Part shown: one piece after another, positions 49,380-59,731 of the stretch
Layout of the letters: each line of letters starts with the position of its first letter
Numbering within the stretch: position 1 is the stretch's first letter
From: Cycas panzhihuaensis
Lineage: Eukaryota > Cycadophyta
Reading direction: 5' to 3'
Length of the DNA stretch: 64,000 nucleotides
Assembly: GCA_023213395.1 (NCBI GenBank)
Contig: CM041465.1
Coordinates: forward strand, 53,823,741-53,887,740
Made by a program: the position numbers and the translations under genes
The notes under the pieces: generated by a model
The model's input: only the letters and a program-made list of their open reading frames with translations
Databases searched by the model: none
Told to the model about the DNA's origin: nothing

Positions 49380-50474
49380 CAATGGGATCCTTCTTCACTA
49401 CGTCAACCCTGACGAAATGAACCAAATACTCCGTGAATGCCACAATGGCATTTGCAGAGGTCACTTTAAGGGCCAATCCTTGGCCCAAAGGACCCTCTGT
49501 ATGGGGTATTATTAATTTTCCCTCTTTAAGGACACCCATGCCTACGCCCTGAGATGTCAGTGGTGCCAAGATCACGCTAACATCACCTACTTGCCTTTTG
49601 AGGCCCTCCATCCCGTTATATCTCCATGGCCCTTCTCCCAATGGGGTTTGGACCTTATTAGAGCCATATCCATGTCTTCTTCATCACAACACAATTTCAT
49701 CTTGACTACTACAAAATACTTCATTAAATAGGCTGAAGCAGTCCCCTTGACTACTACTCCTGGTAAGATGATAGCCACCTTCATCTACCAGCTCATCTGC
49801 CATTTCAGAGTTCCCGATGTCTTGATCACGGACAATGGGACTCCTTTCTGTAATAAGGAAATGGACAAACTCTATGAGAAATTTAAAATTTCTTATAAAT
49901 CCTCCTCTCCCTATTACCCTCAAGCTAATGGCCAAGTTAAGTCATTCAACAAAACCCTTATAAATATTTTAAAGAAAACCATGGCCCAATCCATCTAAAG
50001 CTCCCTTCTACTCTATGGGTATATCGCATGTCTATCCATATGGCTACGGGAATGACCACTTTTTTCCTAGTATACGGAATAGATGTAGTTCTCCCATTGG
50101 AAGTGGAGATCCCTTCCTTATGAGTCTCTCTTCAAGGTCTCGTCGATGAGGATTCTATCTGCCAGGCTCGCCTCTTAGACCTCAAGGCCTTAGACGAGAG
50201 GCGCTTGACCGCCTACCAAGTGAATCTCACTTATAAGGCCAGGGCACAAAGGACATATAACAAACACCTTCGTTCCCACCCTTTACATCATGGGGACCAT
50301 GTCTTCAAATTGGAATATCTCCACAACTGCTTATCCAAATTCAGACCTAAATGGATTGGCCCCTTCATCGTTCTCGAGAGCCTCTGTAACAATGCTTATA
50401 GGATCATAACCCTAGAAGGTCTCGAATTTGAAAAGGCTGTTAATGAGAAATTCCTAAAGAAATTCTACGCATGA
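49380..50474 (+). pseudogene. G2 integrase, broken
   Basis: The zinc finger has ECHNGICRGHF and ALRCQWCQ. The core has WGLDLI, then VLITDNGTPF, then YYPQANGQVKSFNKTL (near 49,940). The residue that should be the catalytic Glu after NGQV is Lys, a GAG-to-AAG type change. The C-terminal part (KWIGPFIVLESLCNNAYRI) ends at TGA 50472-50474. ANGQ followed by NKTL is typical of Tat/Athila integrases. Confidence 0.85.
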
Positions 50475-51299
50475 CTATTTCTCTCTTTCCTTACGCTCTG
50501 AAATGAGCCTAAACTACCACCCTAAGTGCATCTCCATTCCTCCTAATCATAGGCAGGATGGTGGTTTAGGGTGGTCTTCTTACTCCTTTTTGGGTTTCTC
50601 CCGCGGAACCCCTTGTCCCCCTTTCTTTGGGGGCCCCGTCCTCCTAATTGGGTGTGTTATCCCTATCGCTCCTGAGTCTAGAAATACTCCCCAACTAGGA
50701 TGGTGTGCTCCAGTATCGTTATACTTTTTCCCACTAACACTTCCTTTGCATATTTTGCTATGCTCCTATATAGACATGTATGGTTCCCTATCTCCTAGCG
50801 CCACATATGCCTATCGCCAATGCTCATGGTGATCATGTGGGCTTGCTAGGTGTATGGCCCTATATGCAAGGAAGTCTTTGTGTAACTCACAACTCAAACA
50901 AACCTCAAATACAAACCACGTGATAATCAACTTAAATCATCATAATCTATAGCTCTTTGTGCACTTGTGCACCCTCACATATGTATACACAAACATACAC
51001 ATAAAAGCAAAAGCAACATAATCCATTATCATGCATCATCACATGCCATCACATATCAAATGGGGTACCAATGGCCCCATCTATATACATAAAATCATAA
51101 TATGTCATATCATATAAATGGTATGGTACATCATCCACAGGAAGTTGGAATCCTTGCAGGGAGGAGTACAATCATGTGGCAACATATGGTGACTCCTTGG
51201 AGGTCCAGTGCTTTCCTAAATCACAACTAAATATATCCTACTCTCTAGTGCTCCCCTGGTCCTGGTGCATCATCTCCTAGTCTATGTGATCCCTCTCCT
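50475..51299. other. G2 spacer after integrase
   Basis: No domain is seen on either strand. The segment 50,930-51,120 is rich in CA and CATCA motifs. It would be the 3' untranslated part of the antisense gene described next. Confidence 0.5.
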
Positions 51300-53846
51300 G
51301 GGAACCACATACCTCCTAGACTACTCCTGCACCTTTAGGAGCTCTCTGCCTCACTCCCCTCATTTTGAGGCCTCCTTGGGGTCGTTTCCATTATGTGAGT
51401 GTGCATCCTGCTCTGCGATGACCTCAATGTCACCTGATCCACCAATTGATCGTATTGTGCCTAGATACGATCCCTCTCACCCTCTACTCCTTAGAGCCTC
51501 TCCTCCATCCTTTGGAACATCTCCTCCATCCCTTGGAGCCACTCCTCTAACACTTCCACTCTGATGTGACTCTCTACATTACCACCTGCTCCTCCCTAAG
51601 CCTTTTGTGCTTAGACCCGCCCTCATAGAGTATCCCTCTCTGCTTTGGTCCCCTCTAGCTCACCTTGTAGCTATCCCACTCTCACCTTGTGCTCTTAGGA
51701 CTCTGCTACCCACACATCTCTAGCCCTGACCAATGAGATAAATGTTGCTATGTAGGCCCCTGCCAACCGTGACTCCTCTCCTACCTGGATAGGAGGTTGC
51801 CCCTCCATGTAAGCCCATGGAAACATCTCCTAGACTACTACTTTGACCAACCTCCCTATATCTGATACTCCTAAGAAGTCCAACACACCATGTATCAATA
51901 TATATATCCATATATGTATGCCAAACAAACCAAATGAAATAAAATAACTAGATGTCTAGTGATCAAAAGATAACAGGAAAAGGTCCTCCTAGGATTGCAA
52001 GCTCCTCGACTCAGACAATCATCTCCTCTTCAGGTCCTCCCCTAACTACTGGTACCTCCTCCTCCTCTAGTTCCACCTCGCCTGGCACCCTTTGAGGCAC
52101 ACCTCCTCCCTCCTCCACTATTTCATGCTGCAGGGCTCTCCCCACTATCCTAAGTCTAGACTACCTCTCCCTGGTACCCTCTACCTCCCTACAATCCACT
52201 CTGACTGCCTCCTCCTCTCCTCCTGAAAGTCCACCTCCTCTCTCTCCACTCTGAACCACATATCACACTCTGATCATCACCATCATCACCATCATCACCA
52301 TCATCACCATCATCATCACCATCACCATCATCATTGTCCCCTCGTCCACCTCCACCTCTACTCTCTCCTCCCACATCACTATCCCACCTCACCCCCCTCC
52401 TCTATCGTATAGGTCCATGGTAGGATAGTTGGCCTGGTAAGGAGGTCTAGTGACATGTTCACGATCCGATCCAGGCATCCCTCCACGAATTGATGCACCA
52501 CACTATAGACCATAGGAACCCACGTTGAAATAGGGTGTGGCCCTCCTATCGATGCCACTACTCCAAAATGATCAAAAAGCCAGCACTGTAGCAATTTGTT
52601 GTATGACAAACCTCCTCTCCTAACCACCCTGATAACATCCAACTGGGTGATCAAGTTCATTGTTATCAGTGTAGCCCAATCTAGCCTTTCCCCAGCCTCA
52701 CATCTCCTCACGGTCTCCATCCATCTATTAGGTATGTCTCTGTAGTTTTATTTTTGGGATATCCAGAATAGAATGCATTGTGTGGTCAACTTCCTCACCC
52801 AAGGAATCTATGACATGATCATGCTCTGTACAAGTATACCTCTCCTCTTCCACCTATCCTACCTTGTAAAATAGGTAGCCACCTCCCTATGTGCCACGTC
52901 ATTGCTAGGTAATACCCCTAGTAATGCTAATGCTCCTGTTGTCAGTACCCCCAAGATCCTTTGGACGTCTCTAGGTGTGACAATGACATCCCCCACTTAG
53001 GGGAGGTGTACCACGTGCCGCCTACGATCTGAGTATGAGACTATGTCCATTAGGAGACGCTGATCTGAAGCATACTATGGTGTCTGGATGGACTTTAGCA
53101 AGCCACATCTCCCTAACACTCACCTATCCCCATGGGACATCATCTCAATGAAGCTCAACATTGCCACCATGATGTTCTCGCAGTTGTTTATTGTAATAAC
53201 TACCTACAAAACACCCCAAAAACTAGTCATAACTCCTGTATATCTACTTGCCTACCTTCAGGACTGCCCCTCATTCCTCCCCGGTTGAGTTTTGGTACTC
53301 CTTCAAGCCATTCTTTATTTTTTTAGTTAATCTGCCTTTCCACCGCATTAAACTCTGCAGTACTACTAAGTTTCTGATGTAAACTCAGTGTCCCTATGGA
53401 AAAATTTGTGGCATTGCGATCTTTGCCGCAGGGCTAGTGACACCCCCATAAAAAGGGGTTTTCCACCCAAAAAACCCAAAAAATTTATCCTGTGTGGGCC
53501 ATGCTTAGGCCCACCAGGACCAAGGCTACCTAATGTTGTGGTCCCCCCTCTCTCTAGGCCTAATTCGGGCTTTAGGAGATCCCAATTTACCCATAAGGGG
53601 CTAAAAACTACTCTAAGAGTATTAAAAACTCATTAATTTTAAATGATGAAATGGTTAGGGAAAGGGGCGATCCACTTACTGGATTTGGCCTCCCTACCAC
53701 CATCTTGCCTCCTCAGTCCTGTTAGCTCTCCTCGGGTCCTGATCTAATAGTTTGATCTCCCTCTGCATGCCTCTGAAGTCAGGCGATGCTCTATTACGTA
53801 AGGAGAAGGGCTCTGAATCGATTGTGAGCCTGTGAAAATGAATCAT
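51300..53846 (-). pseudogene. Antisense gene inside G2: plant-mobile-domain-like protein with coiled coil
   Basis: Read right to left. A possible first exon starts at 53846 (MIHFHRLTIDSEPF) and runs to a GTAAGT donor at 53679. A TTTTGTAG acceptor at 53204 opens a short exon (CENIMVAMLSFIEMM) to a GTGAGT donor at 53123. The main part follows, with MDIVSYSDRRRHVVHLP, GDVIVTPRDVQRILGV and WATLITMNLITQLDVI, then PHPISTWVPMVYSVVHQFVE (to about 52,390). A (DDG)n stretch comes next, and an AT-rich possible intron near 51,960-51,875. The C-terminus is coiled-coil-like (LQGELEGTKAERDTL, then EVLEEWLQGMEEMFQRMEER). The VTPxDVxxILG pattern resembles the plant mobile domain, a family shared by host genes and transposons. 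Antisense extra frames are known in Tat elements. Stops and a one-base slip in a C run near 52,388 break it. Confidence 0.5.
52273..52335 (-). repeat. (ATC/ACC)n trinucleotide repeat coding Asp/Gly
   Basis: CATCACCAT units on the plus strand read GATGATGGT on the minus strand, giving DDGDDG in the frame of the antisense protein. Such a repeat is prone to length change. Confidence 0.85.
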
Positions 53847-53860
53847 GTTTTTGCCAAGTT

Positions 53861-53873
53861 TTCCTTATATAGG
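53861..53873 (-). promoter_or_regulatory. Candidate TATA box of the antisense gene
   Basis: The minus strand reads CCTATATAAGGAA. It lies about 25 bases before the first ATG of the possible first exon, so transcription would start at or just after that ATG. Confidence 0.45.
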
Positions 53874-54438
53874 CAAGGGCCCCGATAGGAACCTCCTCTA
53901 TTTCTCTCATCGTGACAGCCCTTGGGACCATCTCTCCTTCCTGATCACCTTTGCCTTCAGGGTCTGTCTCCCATTCTACCTCTATGGCCCTCTTTTCTCC
54001 TTATCCTCCAAGCACATTTATGGCATCCCCTTTTGGCCTTGTGAGGCCCCCTATTGTTTCGTTTTATGTGCCACCTCCATATAGTAGAGTTTATACTCAT
54101 CTGGCTCATTTCGTCGTCCTAAACCCATTTTTACTGCCCCTTTGTGCCTCTAGGGCTCCTAAAGGAAGCATCCTCCCTACTTGGGACCACGCTTCACTTC
54201 CTTAAGCGACCTTTGGCACCCCTAGAGGGGTCTTTTCGCTGTTGTTTCTTTCTCGTATGCCAGGTCATCTTCCTCACCCTCATGTAATCTTATTTCTGGG
54301 TCCTCCTGCCCTTCACGACCCTTATCAATAGCCACTTGAGTCCCTCACATCTGTTTCGCCCTGTTGAGTCCTTTTCGTCCATCGACCTTGTTAGCACATT
54401 CTCCTTGATTTATCCTATCAAGACCTCTATTTCTTCTT

Positions 54439-54860
54439 CCATGGCATTACTCATCTTCATCGACGGTGGAATCCATGGCAACCCTGGCCCTTCTGCCGCC
54501 ATGTGGATTCTCCATGACCCTTCTGAATATGACTTCATACATTCCAAGATCTTTCTCCCTAAGGCCACCAATAACGAAGTTGAGTACATAATTACTATTG
54601 AGGCCTTTACTAATGCGCTCTGCTTCCACCGTGGACTCATCATCCTCTTCTATGAATCTTAAGTTGTGGTGTCCATCTCACCCAGGTCTACCAAGTGTGG
54701 TACCCATACTTAAGAGCTCTCGCCTTGACCGCTAGGTCCTTGTCAGCTTGTTTTCCTTCTGTTCACATCTGACACATTCCTTGGGCTCTTAGCGCTGAGG
54801 CAGATAGCCTAGTTCATCTCATCCTTGAGCGTTGCATCCCTCTTCTCATTGACCCACCTT
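54439..54860 (+). pseudogene. G2 second RNase H, archaeal type (aRNH)
   Basis: The frame from 54439 gives LLIFIDGGIHGNPGPSAAMW and PKATNNEVEYIITIEAFTNAL. After a frame change it ends with ALSAEADSLVHLILERC. The D-G-G-x-x-G-N-P-G-P motif and T-N-N-E-x-E-Y are signatures of archaeal/plant-type RNase HI, unlike the gypsy RNase H at 48,721. Tat-lineage elements are known to carry such a second RNase H. Here it lies 4 kb after the integrase, beyond the antisense gene and just before the 3' LTR. Confidence 0.8.
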
Positions 54861-54988
54861 GAGAGACTTATCCGGTCACCCAGGTACCCAAGTCTTGAGT
54901 CATCTTGTCCTTCATATCGTGATTTGTTTATACCTCTGAAAGTTGGCCACTAATGAGATTAAACTATGGTGACCACTAGGTTTGTTTC

Positions 54989-57415
54989 TATTTCCCGGCT
55001 ACCGAGAATGGATACGGATAGGTTGACTTAGGTAAGCACAGGTATGCTTCTTCCTTTTCACTTCTACTGTTTCCTTGGAAAGGTTGACAGAAGTATTGCC
55101 TCATTGCATGACTAATTGCTTCATTTGTATGATCACCTTGCATCTATTTGGCTTGATCATGCTGCTTGTCGTATTGTGAGCCTATGACGACCCAATGGGA
55201 CATACCTTTCTGTAAGGTAGGTGTCCCCATGGCACTTTACGACCCTTTGTGCTGCCTCCACATCACCTCAAACCTCGTTTGATTTGTATGACCCATTCAT
55301 ACCCTGACCTCACGTCTTTACCATAATGTTTCTGGGACCTTTAGCCCTTGATACTACTTTTGGCCTTGTTTACATGCCTTCTGGACTGTCCCTAGCCACT
55401 TGGACAGGAGGGCCAGCCCCTCCCAGGCCTGCCCCATCACCTTCTAAGACTCATGGAACCCAGATTATTGCCATTCTAGCTTTCTGGTCCTGCACCACTA
55501 TAAACTTAGTGGTACTGCAAAGTTTACCACAGTGCGACTATTACAAGTTATTTTTTTAATATGCTATGGTAATTCTCACCTTTTTCACGAAATTGTGACA
55601 TGGCCACTCACCCAGCTCAGCCCTATTCACACCCTAAACACTCGATTAGGGTTGATATGGGTATAAAACCCAAAAATACCATCATTTTACATCTCTTGGC
55701 TCTCCATCTTAACTTTTTACTACTGTAGTTTCTGCTCTTTTCTTCCTTCCTTCCACAGGTGCATCTGTAATCATGTATTTCCTACTGCTCTAGTCCAGGA
55801 TCCACCAGCAATGGCTCTTCTCCGTGGTGGGAAGCTCCTCTCCAAGCACTCTCAAGCAAGCTTTGCATGGTTCTCTTCCAAATACGCCCTAGCAAGTGTC
55901 TCCTATGGTTGCCTATAGGGAAACCTCCTATAAAACCCTATAGGAACTCTTCTTCTTCACTGGTTATAGGGGCAAACCTGTCCTAAACTCAGCCCAGCAG
56001 GTACCTTAGGTCCTATTTTTAGAGTTTATTATGTATTATTTCCATATTAGACTCATATTCAAGTGTGTCTTCTTGCTTTCTTATAGTTTGGTTGTAGTGA
56101 ATATTATTTCCTTGAGTTTAACCTTGTATCTTCATATTTCCACCATTTCTCTACTAGTTTTCCTCAAGAAAACAGCAAGAGAAAGTTCATAAAGGTTGGG
56201 CGAAGGGAGTAAGATGGGATCTGTCCCACTTAGGCCTACTCCCCAAGGGCAACCCCCTTCCTACCTTTCTTCTCCTACTCTATACTTTTCTTGGGTTAAC
56301 TAGGAGAAGGTAGAACTTAGGCCTACGTTGGATTATCTGTGTGTGCAGCCCTTGCTGCGCTGATTCCAAGACTACACGCCTCTCTTTTGGGCCCCCATAG
56401 TTCCCCTAACATTGCTTGGCTTCCCTTAAAGATCTTGGGTAAGGCTTGTGTGACAGATCGTTGTCCATAGCGACTATGTTGCCTTGATACCTCCCCAACA
56501 TCTTGCTACGCATATTCTCGTGTTTGTCGGCTACCATAAGTTGCTATTTGACCCTACCTTGTTGTACCAAGAGGATGTGTGAAGAACCTTAGCAGAGGGT
56601 TTGGCCATCCTGAGGCTTCCCTTCCCTTTTTCTTGCTTGATATGTGTGGTTACTTGAGGAGACTTGAAGTTGTCTACAATAATAATTTCTCTAACTTAAA
56701 TGTAATGTTTTGACATATATTTGCATATATATATAGCCCTTCTTGTAGCCCCTTCTTGAATGGGATAAAATTTTATGTGTGCAGGTTTGAAGTAGCATTT
56801 CGTAAAGGGAAAAGACATCTGGATCTAAGTAAGCTTTAGCCCCTTTTTGTCTTCGCTTATTTGCTTCCTTTTCTGTCTTGCTTGCTTTTCATAAGGGGAA
56901 GGTAAGGAAGCCCCCATCTTCTGCATCACTCTTGATCACACATCTACCGGCTGATGAGAGAGCATGCATTGTGCATGGGTAAGGTCTTCCATCGACCTTC
57001 CCTAGTGCGCACCATCTCTCTCTTCACCCCTCCATTTTTCTTTTTTGCTTTTACTTAAAATCTGTTCTTCAGTTTAATAGATCACGTGAAAGGGAAAGGT
57101 TAATGATATTGGTTACTTGCATTTATATGTAGTATGCTTGTCCCATGTAGGAAAAGGACATAGTAGGAACCCCATTCCTCTTCCTCATCCTATCAATCGA
57201 AACATACCCTTAGGTGCATCCCATTTAGCTTTGCTTACTTACATGCATAATACTTGCTCTACTTTTCCCTTTTGTCTTTTAGTTGTTAAAAGGAGGACGT
57301 AGCTTTAGCCCCTCTTCTACTCCCTCTCTTGGTTTTATTTGCCTAGACCAAATAACTAAGGGGGGCCTGCTTACTCGTAGGCCCTTGCCTACCTCATCCA
57401 CATTCATTTTCCTTC
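54989..57415 (+). repeat. G2 3' LTR, truncated
   Basis: It begins TATTTCCCGGCTACCGAGAATGG (TG changed to TA). It aligns with the 5' LTR from 40573, including the shared GCAGGTATGCTTC-like phrase and the TATA box (55662-55669, TATAAAAC). It stops at 57415, where the next LTR begins, and lacks the last several hundred bases present at 43,000-43,669. Confidence 0.72.
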
Positions 57416-59731
57416 TGTTTCCCAGCTACTAAGAATGGACTCGAGACGCATCGACGCAGGTTTATTCAAGTATATTTTCTTACTTTTCCTTCCCATGCTT
57501 GATTGAGGTTATTTAGAGTAGGTTGCTTGACATATGCCTGCCTGCACGCATTACTTTTCTACTTGCTCATAATGCATGCGCTTACGGCACACTATCAGCC
57601 TATGACAACTCATAGCAGGGGCATTCCTTGGCGAATGCTACACCCTGTATGGCACACAGCCACCCACATTGTCTCCACGGTCCCCCGGGATGTTTCCATC
57701 AGTCTTATTTGCTCTCGTTACGACATGTAGCTTATGTTGCAGTCCTTCCTAAGTCCAATTTAATCCTTAGTTAGGACTCTTTGCATTATTTTGGGTACTT
57801 GCCCATTGCCTGGGCATTCCCTCAGCTACTCTAACTTATGTTTAGCCTTGATTTTTACTCCAAAACCTGATATTTCTGCTTATTTTTCTCTTTTTTAAAT
57901 TTCAGTCTGATACTGCTGTAAACTTAGCGGTACCGCAGAGTTTGCAGTGGTACCGCAGAGTTTGCCGCAGTATGACTGTTTGAAATTTAAAAAAAGAGAA
58001 CCACGCGACAGTTTCCATTTTTTCGCGAAACTGCCGCGTGGCATTGATTGATTCGAGTCGCCCTGACATCCCCAACGTTCACCTGCTGTGAACAGGGGAT
58101 AAAGGGGATTTTGCTCCCCATTTTTCAGATCTTTTGGCCATTTTTCAAACTTCTAAGAAGAATTTCTAACTTTCACACAAGAAAAACACACAGAAACAGA
58201 AAACTTCATACACAGCAACTGGACAAAGGTGAAGTGGGCTGCCATCAGCTGGATTTGCAGGGCCATTGCTGCCCCCTACAGCTCTCCACAGCAGGCTCCA
58301 TTCTTCTTTGCAGGTGCTCAAGGATTCAAGTGACTTCTTCACCCAAAAGCTGCTTCAAGAGCCAACTCCAAGGCTCCAAAATTGCAAGGAGTTTCCTTCA
58401 TACTCACTCTTGCAAGAACCATTCATGATCACCTATATGTTGTTTATTCATTGCTCATAGTAGCAAAGTGCATACTTGATCTTCCCCATACAAGGTACTT
58501 CTTGTTTCTACTTGCAAATTCTTTTCTTTTTATTATTTTCTTTTGCTCCTCAAGGAATGTGATCCTAGCTAGCTATAGTTCTCCTCATAGTGTTGCTCTA
58601 GATTAGGGGTACCTTCCCGTTGTTTCTTTGGAGCCCCTCCATTTTCCTTAAGCTATCTCTTTCACTCTTTCCTTAGTTAGCTGGTGTAAAGGAGTACATA
58701 CGAGGATTTGACGGAGGTAGGCGGGGTTCCGTCCCCCATTGCTATCCTTCTCCCCAAGGGTTCTGTCCCTTATCCTCTTTCCCTTTGCCATCTGCGCTTT
58801 CTTAGGAAACAGGCTAAGGGAGTTTAGGGGATTTAGTTAGGGCATTCTGATTAGCATAGACAACCCGTCACTACTTCCTTGCCAACTAGTTTTCCTTCCC
58901 AAGTTTTGTGGAGGTCTCCCGTGGGTGAGTTAGCCATCCCAAGGCTATACTCAGTTCCATTTTGAGTGTTTTCATGGTACATGGTGGTGAGAGTGTTTCT
59001 TGTATGCTGTTATTTCATTCGGTTATATTCCTATGCTTAGGTCGGATCTTAGTTTCAGTTGATTTCAGTTTATATATATATATTTCTTGGTATATCTTGT
59101 GGCCTCTCTCCCGAGAGAAAGGTGTCCTTCTTACCTGTTTGCAGGATCGCGCATTGGCAAAGCGATACGTAGGATGAGCCCATTGCCGGTTAGTTCTCCA
59201 CGTAGTACCTCTCTATCTTTAGTTTCAAGCTTTTTTCCGTTTTATTTGGTTTTGCATGCTCAAGGGGAGGTAAGCGAACCCCTCTTCCATCGCCCAAGAA
59301 TCATCACGATCGGCATTGCATGCACGGAGAACGGAGAAAGAAGGAGCGGGACTTAGAGAGATGAGCCGCACCTCCATTCAAGCGCCAGATCCAGGTATTC
59401 CCCTTACTTCCTGTGTACCCCCTTTTACATTTTTTACCTTTCATGCATTTGCCTGAATAGATAGGAAATTGTAAAAGAACATAAAGGAAAAAGAGAAAGT
59501 ATATTCATCTTTTTTTGCATTATTTCTTACTTTATATAGCATAATATAGATAGCTTATTTGCATCGTATCCGAGCCGCCTCTCCGTCACACCTTTTATCG
59601 CGTTTGCTTGCATATTAGTTAGTTGTCCTCCTGTTCGTTGCCTTCTCATTGCCTTGAGAAGACGTAACGCGTAAGGCATTCCCTCTCCTTCCCGACCATC
59701 CGAAGGGTAGGAAGGCCTTGTTTTTGCACGG
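57416..59731 (+). repeat. Truncated LTR B, related to G2/G3 LTRs
   Basis: It begins TGTTTCCCAGCTACTAAG, the same start as the next LTR. It matches LTR C from 59732 to about 62,094 along its length. It stops at TTTTTGCACGG, without the terminal 162-base unit, and LTR C follows with no spacer. A TATA-like box is at 58097-58104. CpG sites are more frequent than in the G2 LTRs. Confidence 0.75.
57928..57965 (+). promoter_or_regulatory. Doubled GGTACCGCAGAGTTTGC motif upstream of TATA
   Basis: Two copies, at 57929-57945 and 57949-57965, about 140 bases before the TATA-like box. A single or decayed form occurs at the same place in the other LTRs (about 41,125, 55,510 and 60,225). This position suggests an LTR promoter element; the function is inferred. 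Confidence 0.4.

Larger units (their letters stand above)
40573..57415 (+). mobile_element. Element G2: long Tat-type Ty3-gypsy retrotransposon (about 16.8 kb)
   Basis: The layout is 5' LTR 40573-43669, primer site 43671, gag, protease, RT, RNase H, integrase to 50474, an opposite-strand gene, a second RNase H near 54,440-54,860, and a 3' LTR from 54989 cut short at 57415. Very long LTRs, a TGGCGACC-type primer site, an extra antisense frame and dual RNase H are known features of the Tat/Ogre lineage. All coding parts carry stops and frameshifts. The LTR start (TGTTTCTCGAC) is inferred from the start shared with the LTRs at 57416 and 59732. Confidence 0.82.

Noticed and set aside
49015-49641. 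Minus-strand open frame of 208 codons in G2 pol
   Set aside because: It lies wholly over RNase H and integrase coding sequence, which has clear family motifs on the plus strand. The antisense openness is a by-product.
53388-53636. Plus-strand open frame of 82 codons in G2
   Set aside because: It shows no motif, has Pro- and Lys-rich low-complexity ends, and lies in a candidate intron of the antisense gene.
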